A stretch of DNA of 64,000 nt from CAYUPI01 sp964446585 (GTDB taxonomy: Bacteria; Verrucomicrobiota; Verrucomicrobiia; Limisphaerales; UBA8199), in NCBI GenBank assembly GCA_964446585.1, contig CAYUPI010000024.1, forward strand, positions 17,125 to 81,124. The letters are read 5' to 3'. The number at the start of each line of letters is the position of its first letter. Position 1 is the stretch's first letter. The notes below the pieces were generated by a model that worked only from the letters and a program-made list of their open reading frames with translations, did not search any database and was not told the origin of the DNA. Of the stretch, positions 23,918 through 33,822 are shown one piece after another. The position numbers were made by a program, and so were the translations under genes.

Positions 23918-24786
23918 AGTCCGATCGGGTGCCAGGCTGTCTTGAATTCAACGGTGTCGAGAATCCAATAGGGATCTTCGGCTTTGGCACTGAACCATTG
24001 CTCGGGCGCAATGAAGTGATTGCAATAACGCTTCAAATTGAGCGCCGTCCCGGCCCGCAGCTTGGCGCTGAATTCGCTGACTCCGGCGCCGTCCACGATC
24101 GCATTCACATCCATGTGGCCGGCGATGTGTCCCACCAGCTCGTCGCGCCTGCCGGTCAAAACGTTCACGACGCCTCCGGGCAAATCGCTCGTCGCCAGGA
24201 TCTCGGTAAACGTGACGGCCGGCAAAGGGTGTTTGTCTGAAGCGATGACGATCGCGGTGTTGCCGCTCAAGATCACCGGCGCAGTCAGCGATACCAACGG
24301 CAACAAGGGAGGCTCGTCCGGCGCGATTACGACTACCACGCCGGTCGGCTCGGGCGTGGTAAAGTTGAAGTGCGGCGTCGCCACCGGGTTCACGCTGCCG
24401 AATACCTGCGAGTACTTGTCCGTCCAGCCGGCGAAATAGACCAGGCGATCGATGGCCCGCGCGACCTCGCGCCGCGCCTGGCCGGCCGAAGCCTGGCTCG
24501 AGCGGAGGATTTCTTCGGCCAGCTCGCCGGCCCGATTCTGCAACATTTCGGCCGCGCGATACAGGATCTGACCACGCAGGTAAGCGGTTTTTTTCGCCCA
24601 GCCGTCGAACGCCGACCGCGCGGCAGTTACGGCGTCCCGAAAATCCTTCCGCGAAGCATGGCACACGTTCTCCAAATGAGCTCCCTTGGCCGAGCGCGCA
24701 GGCAGGTACCGACCGCTTTCGCTCCGGACAAAATTGCCGCCGATATAAAGCTTGTAGGTTTTGTGAACGTCCAGGCCCGTGCGCAT
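23914..24786 (-). CDS. aldehyde-dehydrogenase-like protein without the catalytic half
   Basis: A 290-residue protein that aligns by eye with the N-terminal, NAD-binding part of ALDHs: LYIGGNFVRSESGRYLP, TAARSAFDGWAKKTAYLRGQ, EPTGVVVVIAPDEPPLLPLV and GNTAIVIASDKHPL. A true ALDH is about 480 residues with a catalytic Cys near residue 300. Here the protein ends before that region, and no Cys motif (GQxC) is seen. It could be a non-catalytic paralogue partner of a full ALDH or a degraded gene. The frame is intact and has normal composition, favouring a maintained protein. Confidence 0.72.
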   Translation of the reverse strand: MRTGLDVHKTYKLYIGGNFVRSESGRYLPARSAKGAHLENVCHASRKDFRDAVTAARSAFDGWAKKTAYLRGQILYRAAEMLQNRAGELAEEILRSSQASAGQARREVARAIDRLVYFAGWTDKYSQVFGSVNPVATPHFNFTTPEPTGVVVVIAPDEPPLLPLVSLTAPVILSGNTAIVIASDKHPLPAVTFTEILATSDLPGGVVNVLTGRRDELVGHIAGHMDVNAIVDGAGVSEFSAKLRAGTALNLKRYCNHFIAPEQWFSAKAEDPYWILDTVEFKTAWHPIGL

Positions 24787-25283
24787 AGCTCGTCAGAGAC
24801 TAACATCGATGCCAAAGATGAAAAGCGAATTGAAAAGTCAGCAATCTCCGGCAACGCGGGAGGCCTGAAATCATGAATCACTGAAAGCCGTCACGTCCTA
24901 TTGGGGGGATTGGATGCGAGGACCGACATGAATGCCTTGCACTGCGGGACGGTCGCTTCCCCCCTTACCCCTGCCCTCTCCCTTGGGGAGAGGGGGAATC
25001 ATCGCCAGTCGGCGGGCGAACCTTAGGTCGTTGAAACATCCAAGAGTCGTGCGCAGCGTCACCCTCTCCCGGGGGAGAGGGCAGGGGTGAGGGGGAAAAG
25101 GACACAGTCTAACCCCGCAAGCCAAGCTGCTCCAGGAAACGCTGAAGTTCACGAATCTGCCAGAAGGAACCGGGAGGTTCCAAGGAGCAATTTGAAAGTT
25201 GCGCCCGGACGCGCTGCCCGGTAAATAGTGCGTCCAATCGCCTGCCCGCCCGCTCGGCCGAAGGCAAACCCGCAAAACTAAGA
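24787..25283. other. intergenic region holding dispersed repeat copy B
   Basis: This region lies between divergent genes. It contains the repeat at 24958-25100 and otherwise only promoter-sized stretches. No further gene is supported. Confidence 0.55.
24958..25100. repeat. dispersed repeat element, copy B
   Basis: The inverted ends are CCCCTTACCCCTGCCCTCTC and GAGAGGGCAGGGGTGAGGGG. The inner sequence ATCATCGCCAGTC and GTTGAAACATCC is the reverse complement of that in copy A (12286-12423). Two copies in one window imply a genome-wide family. Confidence 0.8.
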
Positions 25284-25748
25284 ATGGCCCAACGCATCAT
25301 TCACAGCATCGACGAACTCCGCTCCCTGGCAGGCCAGGAAGTCGCTGTCGGCGACTGGTTCACTCTCGAGCAAGCTCGCATCAACGCCTTTGCCGAAGCG
25401 ACCGAAGATCGGCAGTGGATTCACGTCGATTCCGAACGCACGCGGGCGGAGCTGCCGCAAGGCAAAACCATCGCCCATGGATTTCTCACTCTTTCGTTGC
25501 TCAGCTTCCTGGTGAAAGAAGCCGTCGCGGTGAAAGGCAATTTTAGTCGCGCCATCAACTACGGCCTCAATCGGGTCAGGTTCCCGACGCCGGTCCCCGC
25601 AGGAGCACAGATTCGTGTCCGCCTCAAGTTGGTTTCGGTTGAGGACGTTTCCGGTGGCATCCAGATCTGCTGGGCGGCGGCTGTGGACGTGGACGGCGAC
25701 TCCAAACCTGCCCTCGTTGCCGAATGGTTGCTGCGTTACTACCATTGA
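25284..25748 (+). CDS. MaoC-family (R)-hydratase
   Basis: A 154-residue single hot-dog protein. The hydratase signature AFAEATEDRQWIHVD with catalytic Asp and His (D-x4-H) is present, followed by AHGFLTLSLLSFL and INYGLNRVRFPTPVPAG. Members hydrate enoyl-CoA in fatty acid or polyhydroxyalkanoate metabolism. It is convergent with the phosphatase/CoA-transferase operon. The acyl chain specificity is unknown. Confidence 0.92.
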   Translation: MAQRIIHSIDELRSLAGQEVAVGDWFTLEQARINAFAEATEDRQWIHVDSERTRAELPQGKTIAHGFLTLSLLSFLVKEAVAVKGNFSRAINYGLNRVRFPTPVPAGAQIRVRLKLVSVEDVSGGIQICWAAAVDVDGDSKPALVAEWLLRYYH

Positions 25749-25753
25749 AGGCT

Positions 25754-26470
25754 TCATCGATAAGTCCACAACGCGGGATCTTCCAGATGCGGGATGGCGT
25801 TGAAACTGTCGAGGGTGAATCGGTCGCGCGTAATCGCAAACTCGGTGATCGAGCCGTTGCGCAGTCGCCACATCAACTCCAAAGCGGTACGATCGGGGGC
25901 AGCCAGGGCCAGTTGCGCCGCGCTGCCGATGAATCCACCGGAGGTAAAGAGGGCGACGCGCCCGCCTGAAACGGCCCGCTCCTGAAGCTGCCGGATGGCA
26001 CGGTGCACCCGGGCGCGAAACGCGGACCAGGTTTCGAGGCCGGCGCAATCCGGCGTGCCGCTTTGCCAATGCTGCAGCAGCATTTCGAACATGGGCTGAA
26101 AACTGCGCATACGTTCCTCTCCATCGTTGCGCAGATAGCGCTCCGCCAGGCGCGCGAAGTCGGCATTCTGCCGGGCCAGTTCCGGCGCCAGAATCCGGAG
26201 CAAGCCCTTGAGATCATATTCGTCCAGGTCGGCGAACACGACCGGCTCGGGACAGGACTTTCCATTCCGACGGAACGCCGCCACGGCGAGCTCGGCCGAC
26301 CGCTGCTGCCGCTCGCGTGGTCCCGTGTACACTGTGTCGAAGACAATGCCCCGCCGGGACCAGTACTCGCCCAGCGCGCGCGATTGCTGTTCACCCAGCG
26401 CCGAAAGCTGGTCGTAGTGGTCCGAGAAAAAGGAGGCCTGCCCGTGCCGGATCAGCGTCAGCACGCTCAT
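25754..26470 (-). CDS. histidine phosphatase (phosphoglycerate mutase-like) family protein
   Basis: A 238-residue protein from the ATG at 26470, which overlaps the CoA-transferase stop as ATGA; the longer frame lies within that gene. The RHG motif (LIRHGQA) with His9 as phospho-acceptor begins at residue 7, and later GPRERQQRSAELA and FTSGGFIGSAA match the branch 1 fold. It probably removes phosphate from a small molecule or protein; the substrate is not known. Tight coupling to two CoA/quinone enzymes suggests a shared metabolic role. Confidence 0.87.
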   Translation of the reverse strand: MSVLTLIRHGQASFFSDHYDQLSALGEQQSRALGEYWSRRGIVFDTVYTGPRERQQRSAELAVAAFRRNGKSCPEPVVFADLDEYDLKGLLRILAPELARQNADFARLAERYLRNDGEERMRSFQPMFEMLLQHWQSGTPDCAGLETWSAFRARVHRAIRQLQERAVSGGRVALFTSGGFIGSAAQLALAAPDRTALELMWRLRNGSITEFAITRDRFTLDSFNAIPHLEDPALWTYR

Positions 26471-27852
26471 CGGGCGGTAGAGTAGTACTTGGCCGGCGGC
26501 TGGCGGAGGCGTGACAGGCCAAAGAGGTTCAAGCCGTTGGCGGTGGCCTGGCGGGTCAACTCGTCGCGGAACTGGGGATGGGCGATCTGAATCAACGCCT
26601 TGGCCCGCCATTCCAGGTTGAGGAATTTGAGCCGCACGGCGCCGTATTCGGTTACGACCCAATCCAACGAATGCTCCGGCAGCGTGATCCGGACGCCGGC
26701 CTCATGACGCGGCACTATGTTGGACACCTCCCGGCCATCCTTCAGCTTCGTCTTCGACGGCAGGCAGACGATACTCTTGCCGCCTGGCGAGTGCTGCGCG
26801 CCAAAGGCAAATTCGAACGCGCCTCCCATCCCGCTGTATGTCTGGGTCCCGAGGCAATGCGCGCAGGCCTGGCCGCTCAGGTCAATCGTCAGGATGCTGT
26901 TGATGCTCGTCATCCGCTGCACGCGGGCGAGCACCGGGATTGGGTTGGTTTCCTCGACGGGCAGCATGGCGAAGGCTTTGTTATCCGCCAACCAGTGGTA
27001 GAGCTTGTCTTCCCCCAGCGCGAAGGTGCCGACCGACACACCGTCGTAGAGCCCTTTGTGCGCATTGGTGACACACCCGGCTTCGATCAAATCCACGTGC
27101 GACTGGCAAAACAATTCGGTATGGATGCCAAGCTCTTTGCGGGAGCTCAACAACCGGCCAATTACCATCGGGATATTGCCAAAGCCGAGCTGGATCGTGG
27201 CGCGATCTTCGATGAGCGCAGCCACGTTCGCCGCGATGGCGCGCTCGACTTCGGTCGGCTCGCCCGTGGCGTAGTTAGGCACGGGCGAATTGTCCTCGAG
27301 AATGTAATGCACTTCGGAAATGTGAATTTCGTTGTTCCCAAACTGCTCCAGGCCGCAAACGCGGGGCATGTGCGAATTCGTCTCAGCGACAATTCGTGTC
27401 TTCGGCGAGTTCCGAAACAGCCAGCGCAGAGCGTCGTTCGTCCAACTGGAGGAAAGCGACAGGTTGAGGAAACCGCGCTCGTCCATTGGAGCGGTGCGGA
27501 CGATGAGGAAATCGGGCGGGGGACCGCAGCGGAGCCCTCGGTAAACGTCGCTGTAATGGAGGGGCGTATAAAAAACATTGTGCTGGTCCCGCCGCGCGGC
27601 GCGTTCGACTGGGCCCATAAATGCTGAGAAGCAAACGACGTTCGGCTGGTACAGCAACTCGCCCGCGCCCGATGCCGGCGATGTGGACACATAGAGCGGA
27701 TCCTTATTCGATCCGAACTTTGCCAGCGCGCGCATAAAACCGTGCGGCTGGCCCATCCAGGTGCCGAGAGCGAGCTCATCGCCGGACTGAATTTTGGAAA
27801 TGAGCTCCTCGCAGGAAACGAGACGGGAGCGATAATGGTCGGCGGCGGTCAT
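26467..27852 (-). CDS. acetyl-CoA hydrolase/transferase family CoA-transferase
   Basis: A 461-residue protein from the ATG at 27852, overlapping the upstream stop as ATGA. It has features of the 4-hydroxybutyrate/butyrate CoA-transferase branch: QLGFGNIPMVIGRLL, HTELFCQSHVDLIEAG, GGAFEFAFGAQHSPGGKSI and VVTEYGAVRLK. The glutamate of the VTEYG motif is a family hallmark. It moves CoA between carboxylic acids. Partners in the operon are an NADPH:quinone reductase-like protein and a histidine phosphatase. Confidence 0.9.
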   Translation of the reverse strand: MTAADHYRSRLVSCEELISKIQSGDELALGTWMGQPHGFMRALAKFGSNKDPLYVSTSPASGAGELLYQPNVVCFSAFMGPVERAARRDQHNVFYTPLHYSDVYRGLRCGPPPDFLIVRTAPMDERGFLNLSLSSSWTNDALRWLFRNSPKTRIVAETNSHMPRVCGLEQFGNNEIHISEVHYILEDNSPVPNYATGEPTEVERAIAANVAALIEDRATIQLGFGNIPMVIGRLLSSRKELGIHTELFCQSHVDLIEAGCVTNAHKGLYDGVSVGTFALGEDKLYHWLADNKAFAMLPVEETNPIPVLARVQRMTSINSILTIDLSGQACAHCLGTQTYSGMGGAFEFAFGAQHSPGGKSIVCLPSKTKLKDGREVSNIVPRHEAGVRITLPEHSLDWVVTEYGAVRLKFLNLEWRAKALIQIAHPQFRDELTRQATANGLNLFGLSRLRQPPAKYYSTAR

Positions 27853-28823
27853 ATCAGAAGCACCACCTTGCCTTTGGTTTTTCGTGCCATAAGGTCCTGC
27901 AGAGCGCGCGGCGCCTGGGCTAAGGAATAGGTGGCGCTGATCAGCGGTTTCAATTTGCCCGCAATCAACCAGGTCATGAGCTGCGCCTGATTCTTCAGCG
28001 CAATGCCAGGTTCCCGGCGCATGAATGCGCCCCAAAAAACGCCGACGATGGAACATCCCTTGAGCAAGGTCAGATTCAGCGGGATTTTCGGGATCTCACC
28101 GGCGGCGAACCCGACAACCAGATAACGGCCGTTCCAGCCCATGCTGCGCACTGCGGGCTCGGAGTGTTTCCCGCCCACGGCGTCATAGACAACGTCCACA
28201 CCCTTGTCACCGGTCAGTTGCTTGATTCGTTCGCGCAAGTCTTCCGTCTCATAGTTGATCAGGTCGTCGGCACCGAGTTGCTTGCAGGCGGCGAGTTTCT
28301 CGTCCGAGGAGGCGCAGGCAATGACGCGCGCTCCCAAGAGTTTTCCCAGTTCAATTGCGGAACTGCCTACTCCACCAGCCGCGCCGAGGATCAGAAGAGT
28401 TTCCCCTGACTTCAACTGCGCGCGATCTTTGAGCGCGTAATAGGAAGTGCCATAGGTCAGCGTGAAGCCGGCGGCCAGTTTGTAATCGACCCCATCCGGT
28501 AGAGGCAGGCATTCAGTTTCTTTGGCCACGAGCTCCTCGGCAAAACTGCCGTAGGTGGTGAGGGCAACCACCGAGTCACCCGGCTTGATTCGGGTCACTC
28601 CTTCACCCGTTTCCTTGACGATGCCGGCACATTCGCAGCCGGGAGAAAAAGGGAGGTCGGGCTTGAATTGATATTTGTTCTGGATGATGAGCGTATCCGG
28701 GAAGTTAACCCCGGCCGCTTTGATACTCACCACCACCTGTCCTTTTCCGGCTTTGGGCGGTGGAACCTCTTCGAGCATCAGGCTGTCCGGTGGACCGTAT
28801 TGTTTGCAAAGGATTGCCTTCAT
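27849..28823 (-). CDS. NADPH:quinone reductase, zinc-independent MDR family
   Basis: A 324-residue protein from the ATG at 28823 (an in-frame TTG at 28838 is less likely). The GroES-like domain holds EVPPPKAGKGQVVVSIKAAGVNFPD, and the Rossmann motif is LGAAGGVGSSAIELGKLLGA. The zinc ligands of alcohol dehydrogenases are missing, which fits the quinone oxidoreductase branch. It reduces quinones or enones with NADPH. It is the first gene of a three-gene operon with four-base overlaps. Confidence 0.93.
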   Translation of the reverse strand: MKAILCKQYGPPDSLMLEEVPPPKAGKGQVVVSIKAAGVNFPDTLIIQNKYQFKPDLPFSPGCECAGIVKETGEGVTRIKPGDSVVALTTYGSFAEELVAKETECLPLPDGVDYKLAAGFTLTYGTSYYALKDRAQLKSGETLLILGAAGGVGSSAIELGKLLGARVIACASSDEKLAACKQLGADDLINYETEDLRERIKQLTGDKGVDVVYDAVGGKHSEPAVRSMGWNGRYLVVGFAAGEIPKIPLNLTLLKGCSIVGVFWGAFMRREPGIALKNQAQLMTWLIAGKLKPLISATYSLAQAPRALQDLMARKTKGKVVLLI

Positions 28824-28847
28824 CTTAGTCTTTCCCAAAGCGTGTGC

Positions 28848-31319
28848 TCAGGACTTCTTGAGCAGCCAGACCTCGGCCACGATGGGCCCGAAGCGCAGGC
28901 CGGGCGCGCGGGGTTCTTTCGGGTCACCCCAGTCAAGAACCAGCCTCCGGTCCTTCAGTAGCTCCTGTGGAATCGGGAACTCGGTGAACTGCGGGCTGAT
29001 TCTCGGACGCGGCGTCTGCGCAGCCGCCGCTTCGGACCCGCCCGACAGCAAGGGTTTTTCTGTGTCCGCGGCCGGCTCGATCTTCGTCTGGTTCGCATAC
29101 AAACTCATTTCGCCCCGGCCGTTCACGCGGACGACGTAGTGTCCGGCTGGATCAACGTTTTCATAGACCATCTGCGCCGGTCGCAGGCCACCTTGCCACG
29201 TCAAGCGGAGCCGGCTGTAGCCGCCCTGGTCCCAAACGAATCCCGGCGTGCCGGTGCCACGCAAAGGAATGAGCGGGTCGGTGTTGAGCTCCGGACCGCG
29301 GACAAGGTGCGGCGACCTGGACAGGTCGCCCAGAGCGTCGTAGTAACTTCCGGGGCCGGGATGCTCCCAACGTGCGAGCGCGTCCAGCCGCGCGACCTTC
29401 TCTTGTTCGGTGGCCATTTTGCGGATGGCGGCGAATTGGTCCTCGAGCCACCAACGGTTGTTCAACGGGTAATCGACGAAATCGAGCACGCAGCCGCGTT
29501 CGCTTTCACTCGCTCCGAAACGCTTAACGCTGGTCTGAAGCTTGACCGAGTCGAAGAGCGCCTGACAGAGCTGATCGATTCGGGCGCGCAAGTCTTTTCG
29601 GCAAGGCTCGGTCTCGGCCCGTTGTAGCACGGCGAGCGCATTCGTCATTGCGCGTTCGGCGCCGAGCGTTCCGGCTTGAGCCGTAATTGCGTTGGCCTCC
29701 TCCTCAAGTTTGGTTTCATAGAGCCGCCGGTGCCGAATGTAGGCATCGTAGTTGGCACGCATCAGGCAAAGCTGCCACCGCCAATTGTCCTTCAAATCCG
29801 GTTTCAGTTTCTCGAGCTGCTGCCACAGCGAGAGAGTCGAATCGATTGTCGGGTTGGTCACCAGCGGGCCGACCCAGTTCTTTTCGAACGCCATGATGCC
29901 GTCCGCCGCCGTTTCCGCTACGTCCGGACCGAAGAAAAAGCGAGCGTACTCGATGAGCGTTTGCCGCGGATCGGCATTCGGATCGACCCCCAACAAATTC
30001 CAGATCACTTTGTTTACGTCGTCATGGCAGCCGTCCGAGTAGCTGATGAACCCGGCCGTGCCCGGGGCCGTTTGCTGATGAACGTACGTGTAAAATAAAG
30101 GCCGCGGATTGCAGCACTCGCGGCCCAGCGTGAAGTTGAACGCCGGGTCCCACCACGTCACCGGGTACTGGCAACGCACCGTATGAGTAATGTCCGGATA
30201 GTCGCGCAACGGATACGCTTTGGGCAGGCGCGCTCGCAAGGCCTGAGGCGACGACGCCTGTGGCCCGGCCACAATGCCTCCCAGCCAGGCCGGCTCTTGT
30301 TCCTCCAAATATTTGACGACGTAATCCAGCTTCGCACCGTTGAAGCCCTGCATCGAGACCCACACTTTCCCTTCAGGATGATGTTTCGCCAAAAGCTTCG
30401 ACACGTCTTCTAGGAAAGGCATCACCAGTTCCGGCGGATTTTTCCCCGGATCAGCGCCCGGAAAGAAGACGCCATTTAACCGGGGGCAATCGCGATAAAA
30501 CGCCTCGTGCGTTTGCAGCTCTTCCGCCCGGCGCTTTTGATCCGTGAGATCAAACGTGGCCGGCGTCCAAACCCAATAATCGACGTCGTAGCGGTCGCAA
30601 ATCTCGCTCAGTTGCCGGTTCATCACTGACCGCGGCACTGGCCAATGCGGACTTTTCTGCGAGTCTTCGAAGGGAATGTTCTCGATGCTGTTCGCTCCAA
30701 AAATGACCAGATCGCGGATGTATTGCTCGTATTGCTTCTTGTCCCAGCCGTCGTAGGAATTCGCCCGGGCACGGTAACCCAGTTGATGGCCGCGGATGGG
30801 ATAAGCCGGCGCCGCCGCGACATCCAAAGATGCCGGCAAACGCGCAGTTCCGCGCGCCCACTCGACCGTCCGCAATAATCGGCCAACACCAAACAGCGCT
30901 CCGCGCGGATCGGCCCCCACCACCCAAACAGTCTTTCCATCTACCAATACTCGGTGTCCCTCCGGACGAGTCTCGGGGCGGCCGCTGCCCGGTCGCTTCG
31001 GCACGGCATGACCCCAGGTTTCATCAGCCGCTCCTGCGGTCACAGCCACGACCAGGCCTTTCTTCGGCCAAGAGGTCACCATCGGCAAACGTTTGCCCAT
31101 TCGTTTCTCGAGCTCCTCGACCAACATTTGGGCTGCTGTCTGTTCGGCCTTGGGCAGTTGGCCGGAGCGCGTGACGACGGTGGCCTCGGCCAAATCGATG
31201 GTTTGTTGGCTCGGCGCGGATTGCCCAGCCGCCGTGGTCAGGACTGCGGCGCTGATGCACAGCAATACTGCTCGACAGGCTGGTGGAATCTGTGGACTCA
31301 CTCCAGGTATGCCTTTCAT
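28848..31319 (-). CDS. large secreted protein, glycoside-hydrolase-like (GH20/GH67 N-domain type)
   Basis: An 823-residue protein from the ATG at 31319 with a signal peptide ending near TTAAGQSA. An N-terminal alpha/beta domain (ATVVTRSGQLPKAEQTAAQM, VVGADPRGALFGVGRLLRT) looks like the small domain before the barrel in GH20/GH67/GH84 enzymes. The barrel starts at YPIRGHQLGYRARANSYDGWD and contains FGANSIENIPFEDS and NGVFFPGADPGKNPP. I cannot assign the substrate or catalytic residues with certainty. Export and the neighbouring secreted glycan genes point to polysaccharide degradation. Confidence 0.78.
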   Translation of the reverse strand: MKGIPGVSPQIPPACRAVLLCISAAVLTTAAGQSAPSQQTIDLAEATVVTRSGQLPKAEQTAAQMLVEELEKRMGKRLPMVTSWPKKGLVVAVTAGAADETWGHAVPKRPGSGRPETRPEGHRVLVDGKTVWVVGADPRGALFGVGRLLRTVEWARGTARLPASLDVAAAPAYPIRGHQLGYRARANSYDGWDKKQYEQYIRDLVIFGANSIENIPFEDSQKSPHWPVPRSVMNRQLSEICDRYDVDYWVWTPATFDLTDQKRRAEELQTHEAFYRDCPRLNGVFFPGADPGKNPPELVMPFLEDVSKLLAKHHPEGKVWVSMQGFNGAKLDYVVKYLEEQEPAWLGGIVAGPQASSPQALRARLPKAYPLRDYPDITHTVRCQYPVTWWDPAFNFTLGRECCNPRPLFYTYVHQQTAPGTAGFISYSDGCHDDVNKVIWNLLGVDPNADPRQTLIEYARFFFGPDVAETAADGIMAFEKNWVGPLVTNPTIDSTLSLWQQLEKLKPDLKDNWRWQLCLMRANYDAYIRHRRLYETKLEEEANAITAQAGTLGAERAMTNALAVLQRAETEPCRKDLRARIDQLCQALFDSVKLQTSVKRFGASESERGCVLDFVDYPLNNRWWLEDQFAAIRKMATEQEKVARLDALARWEHPGPGSYYDALGDLSRSPHLVRGPELNTDPLIPLRGTGTPGFVWDQGGYSRLRLTWQGGLRPAQMVYENVDPAGHYVVRVNGRGEMSLYANQTKIEPAADTEKPLLSGGSEAAAAQTPRPRISPQFTEFPIPQELLKDRRLVLDWGDPKEPRAPGLRFGPIVAEVWLLKKS

Positions 31320-31597
31320 TCGGAAACGACGCCACAGAATTAGCCACACTGCGCGCTCCGGTCAAGTGCAGCGCTACAGGTAGAGCCCGGTGTCCTCAGA
31401 GTAGGCCAACCGCATCCGGACCGCGCGCAGCGTTTGGAGTGCGGGGAGCTTGCTCTCGCTTTTGCCATGCTTCCGACAGTCGAAAGCGCCGGCTAGCCGG
31501 CCGCATTCCATACGCTCTGCGAAGCACCCTGCAGATCCCCATTTGGTGCTGCTGACTTGCAGATCGCACAATGGAATCATTCACGCGGAATTTCAGT

Positions 31598-33682
31598 TTA
31601 GCTGCTGAAGAAACCCTTTCCTTCCTTGGCCAACTTTTCCAGCAACGGCGCAGGCTTCCAGTATTCGTCGCCAACCTGCCTTTCATACTTGAGCACGGCG
31701 TCGCAGACAGCCTTCAACCCGATCTGATCGGCGTAGTACATCGGGCCGCCGCGATAGACGGGGAAGCCGTAGCCGTAAATCCAGACGATATCAACATCCA
31801 GCGGCCGCGCGGCGATTCCTTCCTCCAGGATTTTCGCGCCTTCGTTGATCATCGAGTAGAGCGAGCGCTCGAGGATCTCCTGGTCGCTGATGGCGCGGCG
31901 AGTGAAGCCGTGGGATTTTGAATGGTCGAGAATCATTTGCTCAACCAGCGGATCAGGCGAGGGATTGCGCTTCTCGTCGTATTTGTAAAAGCCGGCGCCG
32001 GCCTTCTGGCCGAAGCGCCCCATTTCGCACAGTTTGTCGAGGAGGTCATTGGCTCTTTCGCGCGGCGTCAAGCGGTCGAGGCGCGACTTGCGATTGCGCC
32101 ATCCAATATCGAGGCCCGCCAGGTCGCCCATCGCGAAGGGTCCCATCGGAAAACCAAAATCGTAAAGGACCTTGTCGATCTGCTGCGGCAGCGCGCCCTC
32201 TTCCAGCATGAACGAGTGCTCCCGCATCCGGGGACTCAACATCCGGTTGCCGACAAAGCCGTCGCACACACCGACGAGCACCGGCACTTTGCCGATGGTT
32301 TTGCCCACTTTCATTGCGGTGGCATAGACCTCTGGCGCCGTTTTCTGTCCGCGGACGTTTTCGAGCAGCTTCATGACGTTGGCCGGGCTGAAAAAGTGCA
32401 TGCCCATCACGTCCTGCGGGCGTTGGGTCGATTTCGCGATTTCGTCAATGCTCAGATACGAGGTGTTGGAGGCGAGGATGGAGCCCGGCTTGCAGACCTT
32501 GTCCAGTTTGGTGAACACTTCCTTTTTAATCGGCAGCTCTTCAAACACGGCTTCGATGGCCAAGTCCGCCTGACGCAGGTCGTCGTAGGACAGCGTCGGC
32601 CGAATCAGCCCCAGGCGCTTGTCCATGTCCTCCTGAGTGAGGCTGCCTTTGGCAACAGAGTTCGCGTAATTCTTGCGGATGGTGTTCAGGCCGCGGTCCA
32701 AATGCTCCTGGTTCATCTCCAGCAGCGTCACGGGCATGCCGGCATTGAGGAAACACATGGTGATGCCGCCGCCCATCGTGCCGGCGCCGAGCACAGCCAC
32801 GGACTTGACCTCGCGCGTAGGTTGGGCTTCCGGCAGGCCAGGGATTTTCGCTACCTCACGTTCGGCAAAGAAGACGTGCCGCTGGGACTTTGACTGCGGG
32901 GAAACCATCAACTCCATGAAGAGCTCGCGTTCGCGCTTGCAGCCTTCCGCAAAAGGCAGCTCGCAGGCGGCCTTGACGGCTTTGATGCAGTGAAAGGGCG
33001 CCAGAAAGCCACGCTGCTTTTTGGCGATGCCCTTCTCGAATTCCGCGAACAGGTTCGGATTGTCGAGCCGAACATTGAGCTCGCTGATCCTGCGCCGGGG
33101 CCGCTTCTCCGCGACCACTTTCCGCGCGAACGCAATCGCCCCGGACCGTAGCTCGCCTTCGATGATTTCGTCGATGATCCCCATTGTCCTGGCCTTATTC
33201 GCAGCCACAGGGTTTCCCTCGACAATCACTTTGAGCGCTGCTTCCGGCCCGATGAGCCGCGGCAGACGCTGCGTGCCGCCCGCCCCCGGCAGCAGCCCGA
33301 GTTTCACTTCGGGCAGGCCGACCTTGGCGGACGAAACCGCGACACGATAATGGCATCCCAGCGCCACCTCGAACCCGCCGCCAAGTGCCGTGCCATGGAG
33401 GGCCGCGATGACCGGCTTGGCTGAATCCTCGATCGCATTGACCACTTCCGACAGATCGGGCTGCTGCGGCGGCCGGCCGAACTCGCGGATGTCCGCCCCT
33501 GCGATAAACGTGCGGCCCTCGCAATGAATCACCAGCGCAGCAATGCCCGCCTCCGCGTTGCCGGCCGACAGGGCCGAGATGATACCGGCGCGCACCGCCT
33601 GGCTCAGGGCATTGACGGGCGGGTTGTTGATGGTGATGACGCCGATCTCGTTTTCGCGAATCAGAGTTACAGGTTGAGTCAT
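31598..33682 (-). CDS. bifunctional enoyl-CoA hydratase / 3-hydroxyacyl-CoA dehydrogenase (FadB/FadJ type)
   Basis: A 694-residue protein from the ATG at 33682; 20 codons further upstream are open but not conserved. The crotonase domain (residues 1-190) shows AGADIREFGRPP, GTALGGGFEVALGCHYRVA and GLLPGAGGTQRLPRL. The 3-hydroxyacyl-CoA dehydrogenase part begins with LGAGTMGGGITMCFLNAG and includes SNTSYLSIDEIA and MGMHFFSPANVMKL. It performs the middle two steps of beta-oxidation. The thiolase for the last step is encoded at 37180-38382, separated by unrelated genes. Confidence 0.95.
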   Translation of the reverse strand: MTQPVTLIRENEIGVITINNPPVNALSQAVRAGIISALSAGNAEAGIAALVIHCEGRTFIAGADIREFGRPPQQPDLSEVVNAIEDSAKPVIAALHGTALGGGFEVALGCHYRVAVSSAKVGLPEVKLGLLPGAGGTQRLPRLIGPEAALKVIVEGNPVAANKARTMGIIDEIIEGELRSGAIAFARKVVAEKRPRRRISELNVRLDNPNLFAEFEKGIAKKQRGFLAPFHCIKAVKAACELPFAEGCKRERELFMELMVSPQSKSQRHVFFAEREVAKIPGLPEAQPTREVKSVAVLGAGTMGGGITMCFLNAGMPVTLLEMNQEHLDRGLNTIRKNYANSVAKGSLTQEDMDKRLGLIRPTLSYDDLRQADLAIEAVFEELPIKKEVFTKLDKVCKPGSILASNTSYLSIDEIAKSTQRPQDVMGMHFFSPANVMKLLENVRGQKTAPEVYATAMKVGKTIGKVPVLVGVCDGFVGNRMLSPRMREHSFMLEEGALPQQIDKVLYDFGFPMGPFAMGDLAGLDIGWRNRKSRLDRLTPRERANDLLDKLCEMGRFGQKAGAGFYKYDEKRNPSPDPLVEQMILDHSKSHGFTRRAISDQEILERSLYSMINEGAKILEEGIAARPLDVDIVWIYGYGFPVYRGGPMYYADQIGLKAVCDAVLKYERQVGDEYWKPAPLLEKLAKEGKGFFSS

Positions 33683-33822
33683 ATTCTCGTCAGATTCTTG
33701 ATCCAGTTTGATGGCCACCGCAAGCTTTCGCGCCGCAATCAAGAATTTTGGCGATTGACACCCCCAAGCTGGCTGACAGGGTGGGCGCGGATTGAGTTCA
33801 TCATGCTCTTACATTGCAGGAG

